A stretch of DNA of 64,000 nucleotides from Artemia franciscana (Eukaryota > Arthropoda > Branchiopoda > Anostraca > Artemiidae), in contig NC_088867.1 in NCBI RefSeq assembly GCF_032884065.1, positions 22,264,281 to 22,328,280 of the forward strand. The letters run 5' to 3'. Of this stretch, positions 1-10,612 are shown piece after piece. Made by a program: the position numbers and the translations under genes. The notes below the pieces were generated by a model. It had not been told where the DNA came from and ran no database searches. It was given only the letters and a program-made list of their open reading frames with translations. Numbering within the stretch: position 1 is the first letter of the stretch; the number at the start of each line of letters is the position of its first letter.

Positions 1-1648
1 AAACTTACATTAAATTGTGAGAATTAAAATTAAATAATGTTATTTAAAAACTTTTTTAAAAACAGCCCTATTGTTTCTTTCCCTATGGTTTCTACTTTGT
101 ATTTGTTTGTTATGGAAAGGCAGTGTGGTCTTCGTCGCTATAAATATATCCCTCTCATTTCCTCAGAGGAAGCTTGTACCTGTCTTAAAAGGTGCTGGAC
201 AAGGTGGAGTTTCTGCCTGATTTCTTCAACAACCATCTCCTGTAGGCTCATGACCAATGCCCTTCCTCCCTGATATTGAATCTACAAATATGCCTCTATT
301 GCGTTACGCAAATGGCATGTTGAATCCTTGTCATACGCTGCAGTAGGTCAGTAAAATTTCACTGAAAATCTTTAAGATAAATTCTTCAAGGTTAGGCTTC
401 GGTTTAACTCGAAGAATTCCAAAATTGTTCTCTTCAGTTAAGAGTGCTTAATTTCCCGTTAATAGAACTCAGAAGCTCAGCTGTGCAACTAACCGGCAAC
501 CTAGTATATTTAGCCCCCCTACAACACACAAGGTCCTTTGTAATTGACCATTTTAACAGTCAGATTTTGGGATCTTGCGTCTCTATTATCATAACCTAAT
601 TATGTTTTAACCGTCACCTAATAGCCAGCCTTTATTGCGGAGTAGTCCGTATATTTTATATGTTTCACTATTTCGAAAAATCCTCACAAATTCAGATCCA
701 ATCAAAAATCCGTCTGTTTTTTTTTTCCTTTTCGAAAAATGTTTAATACGTTTACCAACTTGGCACAGAAACGTGTTATTAGATCAAATTACAATTCTAG
801 TGACCTTTAACTAGCTTTCTCTCAGGTTGTTGTAAAACACAGCAAAAAAGTAGCTGAACATGATTTAGGCCAACTTCTAGTGTAGTGATTTAAATATTGT
901 GTTACTGTCGCACACAGCTGTCATGATTGTGCTACTGTGTTAACAGTAACACTTGTGTCTTGTGTTACTGTCAACACAACTCTTGTGTTACTGTCATAAT
1001 TTTGTCTATTGAAGCTAGTGTTAACATTCTACTATTTTTGGGGGTTTTGAATATTATTATTTAAAGTGAGGATTCATTACAGTAGTGTATAATACGTCAT
1101 ATAAGTATACTTTTCGTTTACTGTCTCTGTCACGTCAATAACATCTAACACCTTTATAAGTATTTCGAGTTGTGCGTTTTGTGGGGCTTTTCAAATTTTT
1201 CTATTTTATCAATATTCCGTCCTTTGTTGTGTGTACGAGTTGTCAATATATAAATTAATCATACTTCTAATCTTGTAGTACTGGATTCTAACCCAGAATG
1301 AGGTTTTACGACTAGAGATTCTTGTGGAAAATCAATATTATATGACTTGACACGTCCAGGATAAAATTCAATGAAAAAAGGAGGCGTGATCTTTTCTCTT
1401 GTTCAGTTAAGATGCTGCCAAGATTTAACAAGTGCAAGAGAATAGCTAAATTACTCACTTGCGCTACATGGAATTGTCTATACCAAGCTGATTTCTTCAT
1501 CTATTGAACCTGTGTTTATCATCCAATAGAAACATTGCTTACTTTTGAGGAGGTTGTAAGCGTTAACTTTCTAGTTGGAAATAAGATAGGCAAGTAAACT
1601 ATCATTTTTTGTAAAAAAGTTATTCTTAATATATTTTTCTTTTGTCAG
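1..1648. other. AT-rich sequence upstream of first recognised exon
   Basis: I see no coding segment, RNA gene or transposon protein here. Short open frames (for example 37-273) show no domain-like composition and no splice context. Given the plus-strand exon that follows at 1649 with a good acceptor, at least the 3' part is probably intron of the same gene, with the 5' exon(s) outside the window or unrecognised. The only structure noticed is the GTGTTACTGT repeat patch at 897-997. Confidence 0.5.
897..997. repeat. GTGTTACTGT short repeat patch with an inverted core
   Basis: The word TTGTGTTACTGTC occurs near 898, 960 and 984. Between them lies a dyad, GTGTTAACAGTAACAC, near 937-952. The patch is a local degenerate minisatellite, not a coding segment. 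No function can be assigned. Confidence 0.6.
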
Positions 1649-1744
1649 CCCGTCTTGATGAAGAATACGAGTTCCCTAGTCGTTATCAGGCTGAAGGAAA
1701 ACCAAGGTCATCACGCTACAGAAAAGAAAGCTGCAGAGTTGACT
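1649..1744 (+). CDS. Internal coding exon of host gene (exon A)
   Basis: A 96-base exon lies between a polypyrimidine-CAG acceptor ending at 1648 and the donor GTAAGT at 1745. Read with a phase-1 entry it is open throughout and begins RLDEEYEFPSRYQAEG, continuing with a basic, Ser/Arg-rich stretch. It leaves in phase 1, so it joins in frame to the exon at 6329. Its length is a multiple of three, so it could be skipped without a frameshift. Its edges and the first ~30 intron bases on each side resemble those of the 6329 exon, suggesting exon duplication. It is rich in charged and Ser residues, as in a disordered linker. No family is recognised. The exon call rests on splice signals and frame continuity, not on transcripts. 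Confidence 0.6.
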
Positions 1745-1939
1745 GTAAGTTGCAATAATCGTTACTATTAATTAATTAATGAGTGCCCAATTTTTTAGAT
1801 TTTCTTAAAATTTGATTGACTGGCGAGTTTTTATCGAAAGTGTATTTATTCAAAAAGCTGGCATTATATAAAAAAAAGTTCCAGATGCTTTTGGGGAAGT
1901 TGGTCCTAAGTTTGGACATATCCATTCATACTTACCTGT

Positions 1940-2090
1940 CCAAGGCCGCATCCAGGGGTGTTGAGTCCGCCCCCCTCCCCTGAAATGTTTGTCCGACTTG
2001 TAAAAATGTAACAAAAATGCATATAAATAAACTTTGATGCGTTTTTAAAGTTTTTTTTTCTTTTACATCCCTCCCCCCACTTTCTCTTCA
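1940..2090. repeat. Dispersed AAGGCCGCATCCAGGGG repeat, copy 1
   Basis: It opens with CAAGGCCGCATCCAGGGG, then a C-run and a CCGAAATGTTTGTCC-like word, then an ACAAAAATG..ATAAA stretch. It ends in a T-run and CCCTCCCC. The same order of words recurs at 55514-55680, so this is an interspersed non-coding repeat. Weaker relatives are near 17170-17280 and 51424-51560. It is probably a MITE or SINE fragment; no protein is encoded. Confidence 0.6.
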
Positions 2091-2395
2091 AATTCAGTTC
2101 AGAATATTTTAGATCAGATTACTTCTGCATGATTAACTGCACAGGTAAGTGAATTAATGAATTTGTGAGTGTATTTGAAATTAGGGAAAAAATTTCTACA
2201 GTTGAAGCCGCTTTTTCAAAAATTCTAGGAGTAACAAAATACTCTTACCCTTTAGAAAATTTCCCTCCTTTGAAACATATACAATATATTATACTGCAAG
2301 TGACTTACCTGTTCCAGTTAGAATACGAGCTGTAGGAACTGTCAAGCTAACAAAAGGGCTCACCAAAAGCGCAAAATGCCTATTTTATGGATGTC

Positions 2396-2600
2396 TTCTG
2401 TGAGGGGGGGGGGGGATTTTTGGGGGGAATGTGTAGTAACGTTTGTAAATACCGTTGTATTTACAGATATTAAATCCCCTCCCTATATAAAAAACACCTT
2501 GGAAACTACCCCCCGGAAGATACTCCCTGAGAAAATTCCCTCCATGGAAAATTTTCGGCGGGGAGGGGGCGATTTTTGGAAGGAGATATATTCGTAGTGA
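2396..2600. repeat. G-run-rich low-complexity patch
   Basis: Runs of G (about 13 at 2403-2416) alternate with ATTTTTGG, then CCCC-containing words and a second GGGGAGGGGGCGATTTTTGG block near 2560-2580. The two GATTTTTGG blocks look like a decayed direct repeat of the same type seen around 59.7-60.2 kb. Apparent open frames on both strands here are composition artefacts. Confidence 0.45.
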
Positions 2601-4110
2601 AATGCCTAGCACCATTATTATGTATTTACGAATGTTAAATCAAACCCCATTGCGATTCTCTTAATTCCGAGTTGTTATTTCAGAAATTTTCTGTGTAAAA
2701 AACCCTTGGCTTTTTGCCAATAGCAGATCTAGACCTTGGAAGGAGAAGGGGGGGGGGGGTAAGTCTGACATTTAATTTATTTTGTTTCATATTTTTCCAC
2801 ACCTATGGTACATCTTCTGTCCCAGATTATGAGACCTAAAACCGCCACTGTTTTTCTGCCTTGTTGATAAAGTTGATATAAGAAGAAGGAAACTAAGAAC
2901 GAGTGAATAGGTAATTAGAAGGTTGTAGTTAGACATATAAGATTATAAGATTATAAGAACTGAACCTAGCGCCTCCTTCTTTATAAAAGTACTATACAAG
3001 TAAGCTAGTGTAGCTTATTTTGGCTCAAAAAAAAACTTGTAGTTAGTGAACAGATAGAAGTGACTAATAGTGAATCTAAAAGTTGAGTCTACCACATACC
3101 TTGCGTCTTCATGCATAAGGTTTTATTGAAGTAGCAATTACCTAAGCGACTTGAATCTTGCTTCTATGATTAATAGACATTTAGACAAGAAAGATGCAGG
3201 TCGTTCAACTGACAGAAAATTTTACTTAAGGCTACTTTCTTTCCCTATGCATGCTTTAATATCCCTTGTCCTTGTTTGGTATGCACTCATAAATGCTGAT
3301 TAAGTACTATCATTGCAATTCGGATTTCGAATTTTTTGAAAACTTGGTTCGTTAGGGTGTAAATTAGTAAGTCGAAGCTTTAATTTGGCTTATGGATAAT
3401 AAACTGCCCTGTATTTTATTGCTACTAAAGTTAGGATTTGACGGTGAACAAGACTTGCTGGACTAATTTAATCACAGTTCTAAATATAGTAACTGCTCCG
3501 TATTTAACTTTTTCATTTTATGAGTGAGGGTTGAGTCCTTGCTGTTGTTGCTGTTGAGTAGCGCTCTTTGTCTGTTTTGATGAGTAAATGATCAAAAAGG
3601 AATTTTTAAAGGAATTATTCTCGAATAAAAAAGAGGGGAACGGGTATAGGGGAGGTTTTAAACCTCATTCATCTCTTCCCCAGTCAGTTTACGACGTCTC
3701 CAAGTCCATTGGTCATCTTACTTCAGCCTAATAGCAGCATTGTTTGCTTCATCTTTTGTCTGTTTGTTTTTTCTGGAGATACTAATGCATAATTTCCATG
3801 CGATTCCTGGCTTTATGGCAGCTCAGATTAAGCCCTTTGCCTCATAATGCCAAACAGAGATCTAAAGCCCTGTGCCACCATGTTGTTCCTGTGTGTTGTG
3901 GTTGTTTTTCTTGTTTGGATTATTTTTGAAACGCTCGCTTAATATCATCATTAAAATCAAATTCCGGGCCTGATCGTGGGTTACCCCAACTGTGATTGAA
4001 CTCCGTGACCAGTATTACTAAGCAGGGATAAATACAATTATACCAAGACAGTACAAAACTTTTTATTGCTTCTTTTTATTTTTTATTTTTTTTAGATCAT
4101 AGAGTATGGG

Positions 4111-4330
4111 TAACTTATAAGAGTGGTGCTAGTGTCGATAAAAAAAATAACTGTCAACGTCGTCTAGTTTTTGGTGTTACTTTGCTTTTTTACAGTGTGA
4201 TAATAGTGTTTGATCTCCGTTCCTGGTCAGAAAACGATTAAAAGTCTTTGAAAAATGTCAAGTGTTGACAAAAGCTAGATGGTGTTGATTTCCTTTGTCG
4301 ATACTAGGGCCAACTCACTCTTATATGTTA
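4111..4330. mobile_element. Foldback MITE, ATAAGAGTGG family, copy 1
   Basis: The left arm begins TAACTTATAAGAGTGG and runs through AGTGTCGATAAAAAAA, GTCAACG and GGTGTTACTT. The right arm (about 4254-4330) is its decayed reverse complement, ending ACTCACTCTTATATGTTA. The arms are about 80 bp and the loop about 60 bp. The same arms occur at 15548-15778 and 22062-22762, so this is a dispersed foldback family without coding capacity. Confidence 0.7.
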
Positions 4331-4394
4331 CTCATATTGTTCGGTTTATGTTACAATGGGTGCATTATCTTATAATCTCGTCACCTGAGTCCAA

Positions 4395-4500
4395 TTTTGG
4401 ACCCTGTGTTTGGTAGATCTAGTGAGATTGAACGCTGAGTCCCGTTTTACCAATTAGACAGCAGCTTCACTGCTCCACCAGAGGACGCTTTTGCTTCTGT
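4395..4500 (-). repeat. Possible decayed tRNA-derived SINE head
   Basis: On the minus strand the segment reads GGTGGAGCAGTGAAGCTGCT, which has an A-box-like TGGAGCAGTG. About 45 bases on is GTTCAATCTCA, a weak B-box. Stems do not close as a cloverleaf, so a working tRNA is excluded by eye. A SINE promoter relic is the best guess; chance is possible. Confidence 0.3.
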
Positions 4501-6328
4501 CTCTTGGAAATTGTCTGTAGCTTGTAGATACCGTGACGTTCCATAGTAGGCTACGCTGATGTGGTCAATAGACAGGCAAGCCTTTGTATCTTTATTAAAG
4601 GTGTCATATATGCCTGAATTAGAGAAATTTTGAGCAGATCTGGGTTTGTTTCTTTTTTACTTATTCAGAAATTGCGGTTTATTTATTGTATTAAGAACAG
4701 ACAAAGTTTTTGATTCCTTGAAAATATGGCTACAAATTATACCCAATTTTGTTTTTGCATCTAAAAGAATTTAACAACTAAATCGATTATAGCAATGAAA
4801 ATTATTTATTTTTGGCAATCTGTTTTATCAAAACGCGCATATAATGAAACCTAGATCTGCAACCTGATTTTTTTCAGTGTTTAAAATAAAACACCTGGTG
4901 ATAGTTTGTGTTTTTTGATGTTTTTTATGCTTAAAAAATGTTATACCTTGAAGCTAGAGCTTTCATAAAATATAAGGTCAATCTACTTTCTTTGCATAAA
5001 TTGGCTTCAAAAATAGACAATGAAGTTAATGTTAAACACAGATGATGAACCTAATCAGCCCAAAGCATTTTGATAAGTCTATATACGAATGCTTCATAAT
5101 AGCTTTTGCAGATAGATAAATCCTAGTGCCTTGTTTTCAACTTTAAAATAAGCCTAATTCAGATATTAGGAAGAATTTGTCCTGGGTGAAAACCACTAAG
5201 ATAAATAATACAAAATAAACCATTTCAGTAAAAGATAGATGCCGTGCTTAAGAAAAAGGCCCGGTTAATTTTTGGAGTAGTAGGAGTTTAATTTTGAAGT
5301 ACAAGCGTAGACTTCTTTCCAGTTCATTACAGGTGTCCCCGACTGGGAAAGGGGCATTCAAGGGAAAGAGAGGTCTTTATAAGGGCGTGGCTTTACATGC
5401 TTTAGAACGAAATGGCGCAAGTCCAAATTTCCATAAAAGGATGGATTTTCAATAAAATAAGAGAATAAAAAGCATTTATTATTTATGGCTGAGTTGCATG
5501 GTTTTGGCCTTTATTTTGCACAATTTTATTCAGTTTTCGTTGAGCTAGAAATAGTTATTGTGTTTTTATCTGTTCTCGATTTTTGTTGGGCATCCCCATC
5601 TTCTATCAATGTAAAATGTACCTGGAAATACGTTGAGAAGCTCAGCAAAGTCTCAATTCAAACTATTTTTCTCAAGAGCAAGACGCCCCTTTTTTTCTTT
5701 CTTTTTTAAGCTCTATATGTTCCCATTCTGTGTTGATCTCAGATCTTTTATAACAATTAAATAAATTTGAAAAAAAATGCGTAAAAAAAAAAGCTGACAG
5801 TTTAAATGGACGCTTTAATCTAAAGACGTTCTGGTCGTTCTAAAGACGTTCTAAAGACTGCTACTATCATTTACGGCTTTAGTCTGAGTTCGTTTTAAGT
5901 TCTAGTGTCACTTCTTACTTTTCGGGGAAATACTTTTTCCCAAAACTATATTGCCCTAAAAGTTATAAAATGAAATAAAAAATCCAAAAAACAAGTGAAC
6001 GTTGGATTTCTAAAGCTATGTACTTTGGTAGTGAGTGTCTAATGATGCCGTCTAAGAGTCATCTTTAGAAGTCATTATGGTAATCTTGTTATCATAATAA
6101 GATTATGGTAATGGTAACCTTAGGTGCCTTAATGGTAACCTTAACCTTAATGGTAAAAAGGTAGTCTTAGGTGCCCTAAGATTTATCTTCTTATTAATTC
6201 TCTGTTGTTCATAAGTTGGGACTTTTTTCTTTGGAATAACATTGACTGTCCCCTTGGAGATTTTGATGAAAATCTGAAGAACGTTACCAATTGAACGAGT
6301 TTCAAATAATTGTTAATATTTGTTTCAG

Positions 6329-6418
6329 CCCATCCTGATACCAACTATAGAGATTTTCGAAGCGAACAATTTGAACTATCCTCTTCTGGTTTTAGTCGAG
6401 AAAAAAGGAGGCTTAACG
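6329..6418 (+). CDS. Internal coding exon of host gene (exon B)
   Basis: A 90-base exon lies between an acceptor ending TTTCAG and the donor GGTAAGT. It is entered and left in phase 1 and open throughout. The peptide begins HPDTNYRDFRSEQFELSS and ends in a basic REKRRLN stretch. Its last base plus the first two bases of the exon at 15835 make a Glu codon, continuing directly into EEERERRRD, so the joined frame is seamless. Its flanks match those of exon A (CAGCCCATCCTGAT against CAGCCCGTCTTGAT, and GTAAGTTACAATTATTGTTA against GTAAGTTGCAATAATCGTTA). This is what a tandem exon duplication leaves. Function is unrecognised. Confidence 0.65.
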
Positions 6419-6825
6419 GTAAGTTACAATTATTGTTACCACCAAATATAACCTGAGTTAATTTCCAAATCTGCTAAACCACACGGAAGAGGTTTTAAGC
6501 ACAATGAAAGGGGTTTAGAAACTTTCTAAAAAGAAAAAAATCCTTGATTTTGCGTGTGGAATCTAACCCAAAATTAATCTCTTTGAATAAGCTGCCTTTC
6601 CGTTCATAAAGAAATGACGTAAAAACATTGGTCCGGAAAATATAATGTATGAAACTTATCTTTTACCAAAAATTAGAGCATAAGGTGATCCATCTATTCC
6701 TTAACTAAGACGAAAATGTACCTTCAAAATTAAAGTGCCGAAACGGGATGAAATATCTGAAAAACTTTGATTTTTACTTAGTAAGTCGATTCTACAGGAT
6801 GTTTTAATACTATCTGATTGGCTGT

Positions 6826-8217
6826 TTGTTATGTTTTTGTCACCGATCTATTCAAAGCCTCCCTTTTTACACCCTCCCAGGAAGTTCCAATTTCCTTTAA
6901 ATCTTTCTTTATGACATCCTCCCACCCCAGACGAGGACGACCAGCTATCTTTTCAGCCTTAGGCGGTTGGCCGAAAAGGATAATCTTCGGCAATATTTCA
7001 ATCTTCATCCGCAGAACGTGCCCTAGCCATCTCAAACTTTCTTTCATTATAGCCCTAAAAAGCGAGATTGAACCCCATTTTTTGTACAGCCTACTGTTTA
7101 AAATGCGGTCAGTCAGCTGGGTACCCAGAACAATCCGCAGGCAATTTCTCTCGAAAACATCTAGTAAATCTTCATATGCTTTTCGGACCGCCCATGCTTC
7201 GAAGCCATATTTAACCACCGTCATCACTGTATCTTCTAATATTCTAGTCTTGGTTTTCAGACTTATCTTCCTTTTCTTCCAAACTTTTTTTTAACTGCGA
7301 AAAAATGCCCTGAGCCTTGGCTATTCTGTTTTCAACATCTTCACTGCTCCCACAGTCTATACTAATAATACTACCAAGCTAAGTGAAGCTGCCCACCTGA
7401 TGAATGTTTTCATTGCCCAATATAACCTTTTCACATTCACTTATTCTTAGTGAATTTTAGTGACTTTGTCTTCTAGCACCTTGAACTCCCAAAACCTCTA
7501 AAAATTCCTTCATTTTTCTCACACTTTCATCTAGGATGCTTAAATCATCAGCATAATCTAAGTCCAGGACAGTTTTTTCTCCCAATTTGATTCTGTGCTT
7601 TCCCATTTCCTTTCCTGACTTAATACAAAACCAGCTGCTAACGTCATTTCCTACCTTAACCGCAGCAGTTTTATTCTTGTACATATCACTAATCACTTTA
7701 ATGTATTTGTCTGTTATACCATATAAGGGTAAGACTTTTGCTAAAGCTCTTCTATCAACAGAATCGAACGCCTCTTCATAATCTATAAGACTGAGGACCA
7801 AAAGTGTTTGACAACTAAGGCACTTCTCAATTATTAACCTATGAGTGAAAATTTTGTTGATACATCCTCTATCTTTTCTAAAACCGCACTATTCTTCTCT
7901 TAAAACTTTTTTTTACAGCATCTCTCAGTCTAAAAAGTATCATATTACTAAGTAATTTGCTACCTACAGAGACCAGGTTGATGCATCGATAATTACGACA
8001 TTCATTCTTATCACCTTTCTTATACAATGGTTTAATTAAGGTTTTCCTAAAATCGTTAGGTTCTTCCCCTTTTTCAAAAACTATATTCATAATCTTCAGC
8101 AACTTATTTCTAACCTCAGAGCCACTATATTTAAGAGCCTCATTAACCACACTATAAGCACCTGGAGCCTTATTATTTTCTAATCCTTTCAGGACTGTCG
8201 CCAATTCTTCCTATATA
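6826..8217 (-). pseudogene. RTE/BovB-like LINE reverse transcriptase, decayed
   Basis: Read on the minus strand, this is the C-terminal two thirds of a non-LTR retrotransposon polyprotein. In order: ELATVLKGLENNKAPGA and the RT entry LIKPLYKKGDKNECRNYR (8204-7878); the palm DYEEAFDSVDRRALAKVL (from 7801); DLDYADDLSIL, whose YADD catalytic box is at 7544-7555; the linker GNENIHQVGSF with a stop and LGSIIS (7430-7270); and the C-terminal domain with LRWLGHVLRM and GRPRLGWEDVIKKDLKE (7227-6829). It needs at least three frameshifts or stops to read through. After SWFCIKSG the motif-B segment (normally G-x-x-QG) is missing and the text jumps to KEMGKH, an internal deletion. The 5' side stops at the Helitron start at ~8225, and the endonuclease is absent. 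It cannot move itself. The RTE assignment is from remembered family wording. Confidence 0.85.
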
Positions 8218-8224
8218 TCTATCT

Positions 8225-8320
8225 TCTATATATATAAAAATAAGTTGTCTGTGGATCTGTGGATGGATCAGGTGACGTCACCTGAAAAAACTGGATCAGG
8301 TGACGTCAAAACAGAAAAAA
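8225..8320 (+). repeat. Helitron 5' terminal module with TGACGTCA dyads
   Basis: After the TC-start the module reads AAGTTGTCTGTGGATCTGTG and then GGATCAGGTGACGTCACCTG, a perfect dyad around TGACGTCA, and a second GGTGACGTCA a few bases on. The reverse complement of the same module is at 46245-46328. It marks the start of the family. TGACGTCA is the CREB/ATF core, but regulation is only an inference. Confidence 0.7.
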
Positions 8321-9240
8321 CTAAAAAAAAGGCAAAAACTACAAAAAAAACTAAAAACTAATAAAAAAAATAAAAAAGCTAAAAAACTAAAAAAACTAAA
8401 AAAAGGCAAAAACTACAAAAAAAACTAAAAACTAATAAAAAAGCTAAAAAACTAAAAAAACTAAAAAAAGGCAAAAACTACAAAAAAAACTAAAAACTAA
8501 TAAAAAAAATAAAAAAGCTAAAAAACTAAAAAAACTAAAAAAACTAAAAAAACTAAAAAAAGGTAAAAAACTAAAAAAAACTAAAAACTAAAAAAAACTA
8601 AAAAAAAAGGAAAAAACTGAAAAATAAGCTAAAATAAAGGTAAAAACCAATAAAAAACTAAAAAAAAAACTGAAAAAACTAAAAAAAGGCAAAAACTACA
8701 AAAAAAAACTAAAAACTAATAAAAAAAGTACAAAAGCTAAAAAACTAAAAAAAACTAAAAAAACTAAAAAAAGGTAAAAAACTAAAAAAATAAAAAATAA
8801 AAAAAAACTAAAAAAAAGGGAAAAAACTGAAAAATAAGCTAACATAAAGGTAAAAACCAATAAAAAACTAAAAAGAAAAAAAGGAAAAAACTAAAAAAAA
8901 TTTTCATCTAAAAAACTAAAAAAAACTAAAAAAGGTAAAAACTAAAAGAACTAAAAAAGAAAAAAATAAATGACGACACTCAAAGAGAAAGCGACCAGGA
9001 CAAAAGGAATGTTCGATTAGCAAACAACAAAGCACCGGGACACAGGGAGTATAAATGACGACCAGGACATAAGTAAAGAAAAAAATTAACAAAACTAAAA
9101 AGAAGGTAAAAACTACAAAAAAACTAAAAAGAAAAAAAAAACTAAAAACTAATAAAAAAACTAAAAAATCTAAAAATCTCAATAAACTAAAAAAGAAAAA
9201 AAAAGGAAAAAAATAAAGGAGAAAAACAAAACTAAAAAAC
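8312..9240 (+). repeat. CTAAAAAA tandem array inside Helitron copy 1
   Basis: Hundreds of bases of A-rich degenerate tandem words (ACTAAAAAAA, GGCAAAAACTAC, AGGTAAAAACC) recur with a higher-order period of roughly 100 bp. The reverse-complement array is in copies 2, 4 and 5. Near 8985-9070 it is interrupted by a helicase-derived scrap (GTTCGATTAGCAAACAACAA) and CACCGGGACACAGGG. It is non-coding; the Phe-rich open frames on the opposite strand are artefacts. Confidence 0.85.
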
Positions 9241-9660
9241 GAATGTATATACAGACCGGTACACCGGGATACAAATGACGACCGGGACACAGGGAATATA
9301 AATGACGACCGGGACACAGGGACACAACTACAACGGAGACACCGGGGGAAACAGGGGGATATAAATGACGACCGGGACAAAAAAACTAAAAAGAAAAAAA
9401 AACTAAAAACTAATAAAAAAAACTAAAAAATCTAAAAATCTAAATAAGCTAAAAAAGAAAAAAAAAGGAAAAAAATAAAGGAGAAAAACAAAACTAAAAA
9501 ACGAATGTATATACAGACCGGGACACCGGGATACAAATGACGACCGGGACACAGGGAATATAAATGACGACCGGGACACAGGGACACAACTACAACGGGG
9601 ACACCGGGGGAAACAGGGGGATATAAATGACGACCGGGACACCGGGACAGGGAATGGTCG
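9240..9660 (+). repeat. CCGGGACAC minisatellite inside Helitron copy 1
   Basis: The repeat unit is about 27 bp, built on AAATGACGACCGGGACAC with variable tails (AGGGAATAT, CGGGATAC, AGGGGGATAT). Two blocks, 9245-9380 and 9500-9660, are separated by an A-rich spacer of the CTAAAAAA type. The phrase AGGGACACAACTACAA of the array also appears after the helicase relic at about 10054, so array and 3' region share ancestry. Opposite-strand frames (PVSRSSF repeats) are by-products. Confidence 0.85.
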
Positions 9661-9846
9661 ATTAGCAATCACCATCAACAAAGCTCAAGGGCAATCATTA
9701 GAATCATGAGGTATAGATCTGAATACAGATTGTTTTCCCATGGACCATTATATGTTGCATGTTCAAGAGTCGGTAAACCTGACAATCTATTTATATGCAA
9801 AGACAATGGGACAGCATAGAATGTTGTATATTCGCAAGTTTTACGT
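9659..9846 (+). pseudogene. Helitron helicase C-terminal remnant, copy 1
   Basis: It encodes the end of a Pif1-family helicase: RLAITINKAQGQSLES, then a TGA, then GIDLNTDCF. After a one-base frame change come [14 protein letters not shown] and [11 protein letters not shown]. The first stretch is helicase motif V/VI-like (TINKAQGQS), and [12 protein letters not shown] is the final motif with its arginine finger. The stop and the missing base recur in all five copies in the window. Only about 60 of the >1,000 residues of a Helitron protein remain, and no upstream start exists. Confidence 0.85.
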
Positions 9847-9854
9847 AGTTAAAA

Positions 9855-10032
<178 letters not shown>

Positions 10033-10084
10033 ATCTATATTCACAGGTGGGACATAGGGACACAACTACAATGGCGCGTAACTA

Positions 10085-10188
10085 TTATGGCGCGTAACGA
10101 CTTACGCGCGCGGGGGGGCTTGGGGGGGGCGCGAAGCGCCCCCACCAACTAGGTGTTGGGGTGGCGCGAAGCGCCACCCCAACAGCTA

Positions 10189-10189
<1 letters not shown>
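10085..10189 (+). repeat. Helitron 3' end: two hairpin-CTAG modules in tandem
   Basis: After GTAACGACTTACGCGCGCGG and a G-run comes hairpin 1 (stem GGGGGCGC, GAA loop, GCGCCCCC) followed by ACCAACTAG. Then comes hairpin 2 (stem GTTGGGGTGGCGC, loop GAA, exact complement) followed by AGCTAG at the element end. Each hairpin thus has its own CTAG a few bases downstream, the standard Helitron stop signal. This looks like a doubled terminator. Confidence 0.8.
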
Positions 10190-10219
<30 letters not shown>

Positions 10220-10244
10220 TATATATATATATATATATATATAT

Positions 10245-10335
<91 letters not shown>
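10190..10335. repeat. (TA)n microsatellite between Helitron copies 1 and 2
   Basis: TA units with two GATA-type interruptions lie between the CTAG end of copy 1 and the inverted CTAG end of copy 2. It is the centre of a large dyad in which the 3' ends of two Helitrons face each other. Both may have inserted into one TA microsatellite target. Confidence 0.95.
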
Positions 10336-10336
<1 letters not shown>

Positions 10337-10443
10337 TAGCTGTTGGGGTGGCGCTTCGCGCCCCCCCCCCAAGCCCCCCCGCGCGCGTAAGTCGTTACGC
10401 GCCATTGTAGTTGTGTCCCTATGTCCCACCTGTGAATATAGAT

Positions 10444-10606
<163 letters not shown>

Positions 10607-10612
10607 GGTTTT

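Larger units (their letters stand above)
1745..6328 (+). other. Intron 1 of the host gene
   Basis: This 4.58-kb intron runs from donor GTAAGT to an acceptor ending TTTCAG. It contains a dispersed repeat at 1940-2090, a G-run-rich patch at 2396-2600, a foldback MITE at 4111-4330 and a weak tRNA-like stretch at 4395-4500. The rest is AT-rich with no coding signal that I can see. A local run of AATGGTAACCTTA-type short repeats lies at 6085-6170. Confidence 0.55.

Noticed and set aside
8225-9660. CRISPR-like array of 27-bp repeats
   Set aside because: Units are degenerate, lack unique spacers, sit inside a Helitron and the DNA is eukaryotic.
8916-9681. Minus-strand open frames rich in PVSRSSF and Phe/Leu, up to 169 codons elsewhere
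   Set aside because: They are conceptual translations of the CCGGGACAC minisatellite and CTAAAAAA array. They occur identically in every Helitron copy and in more than one frame.
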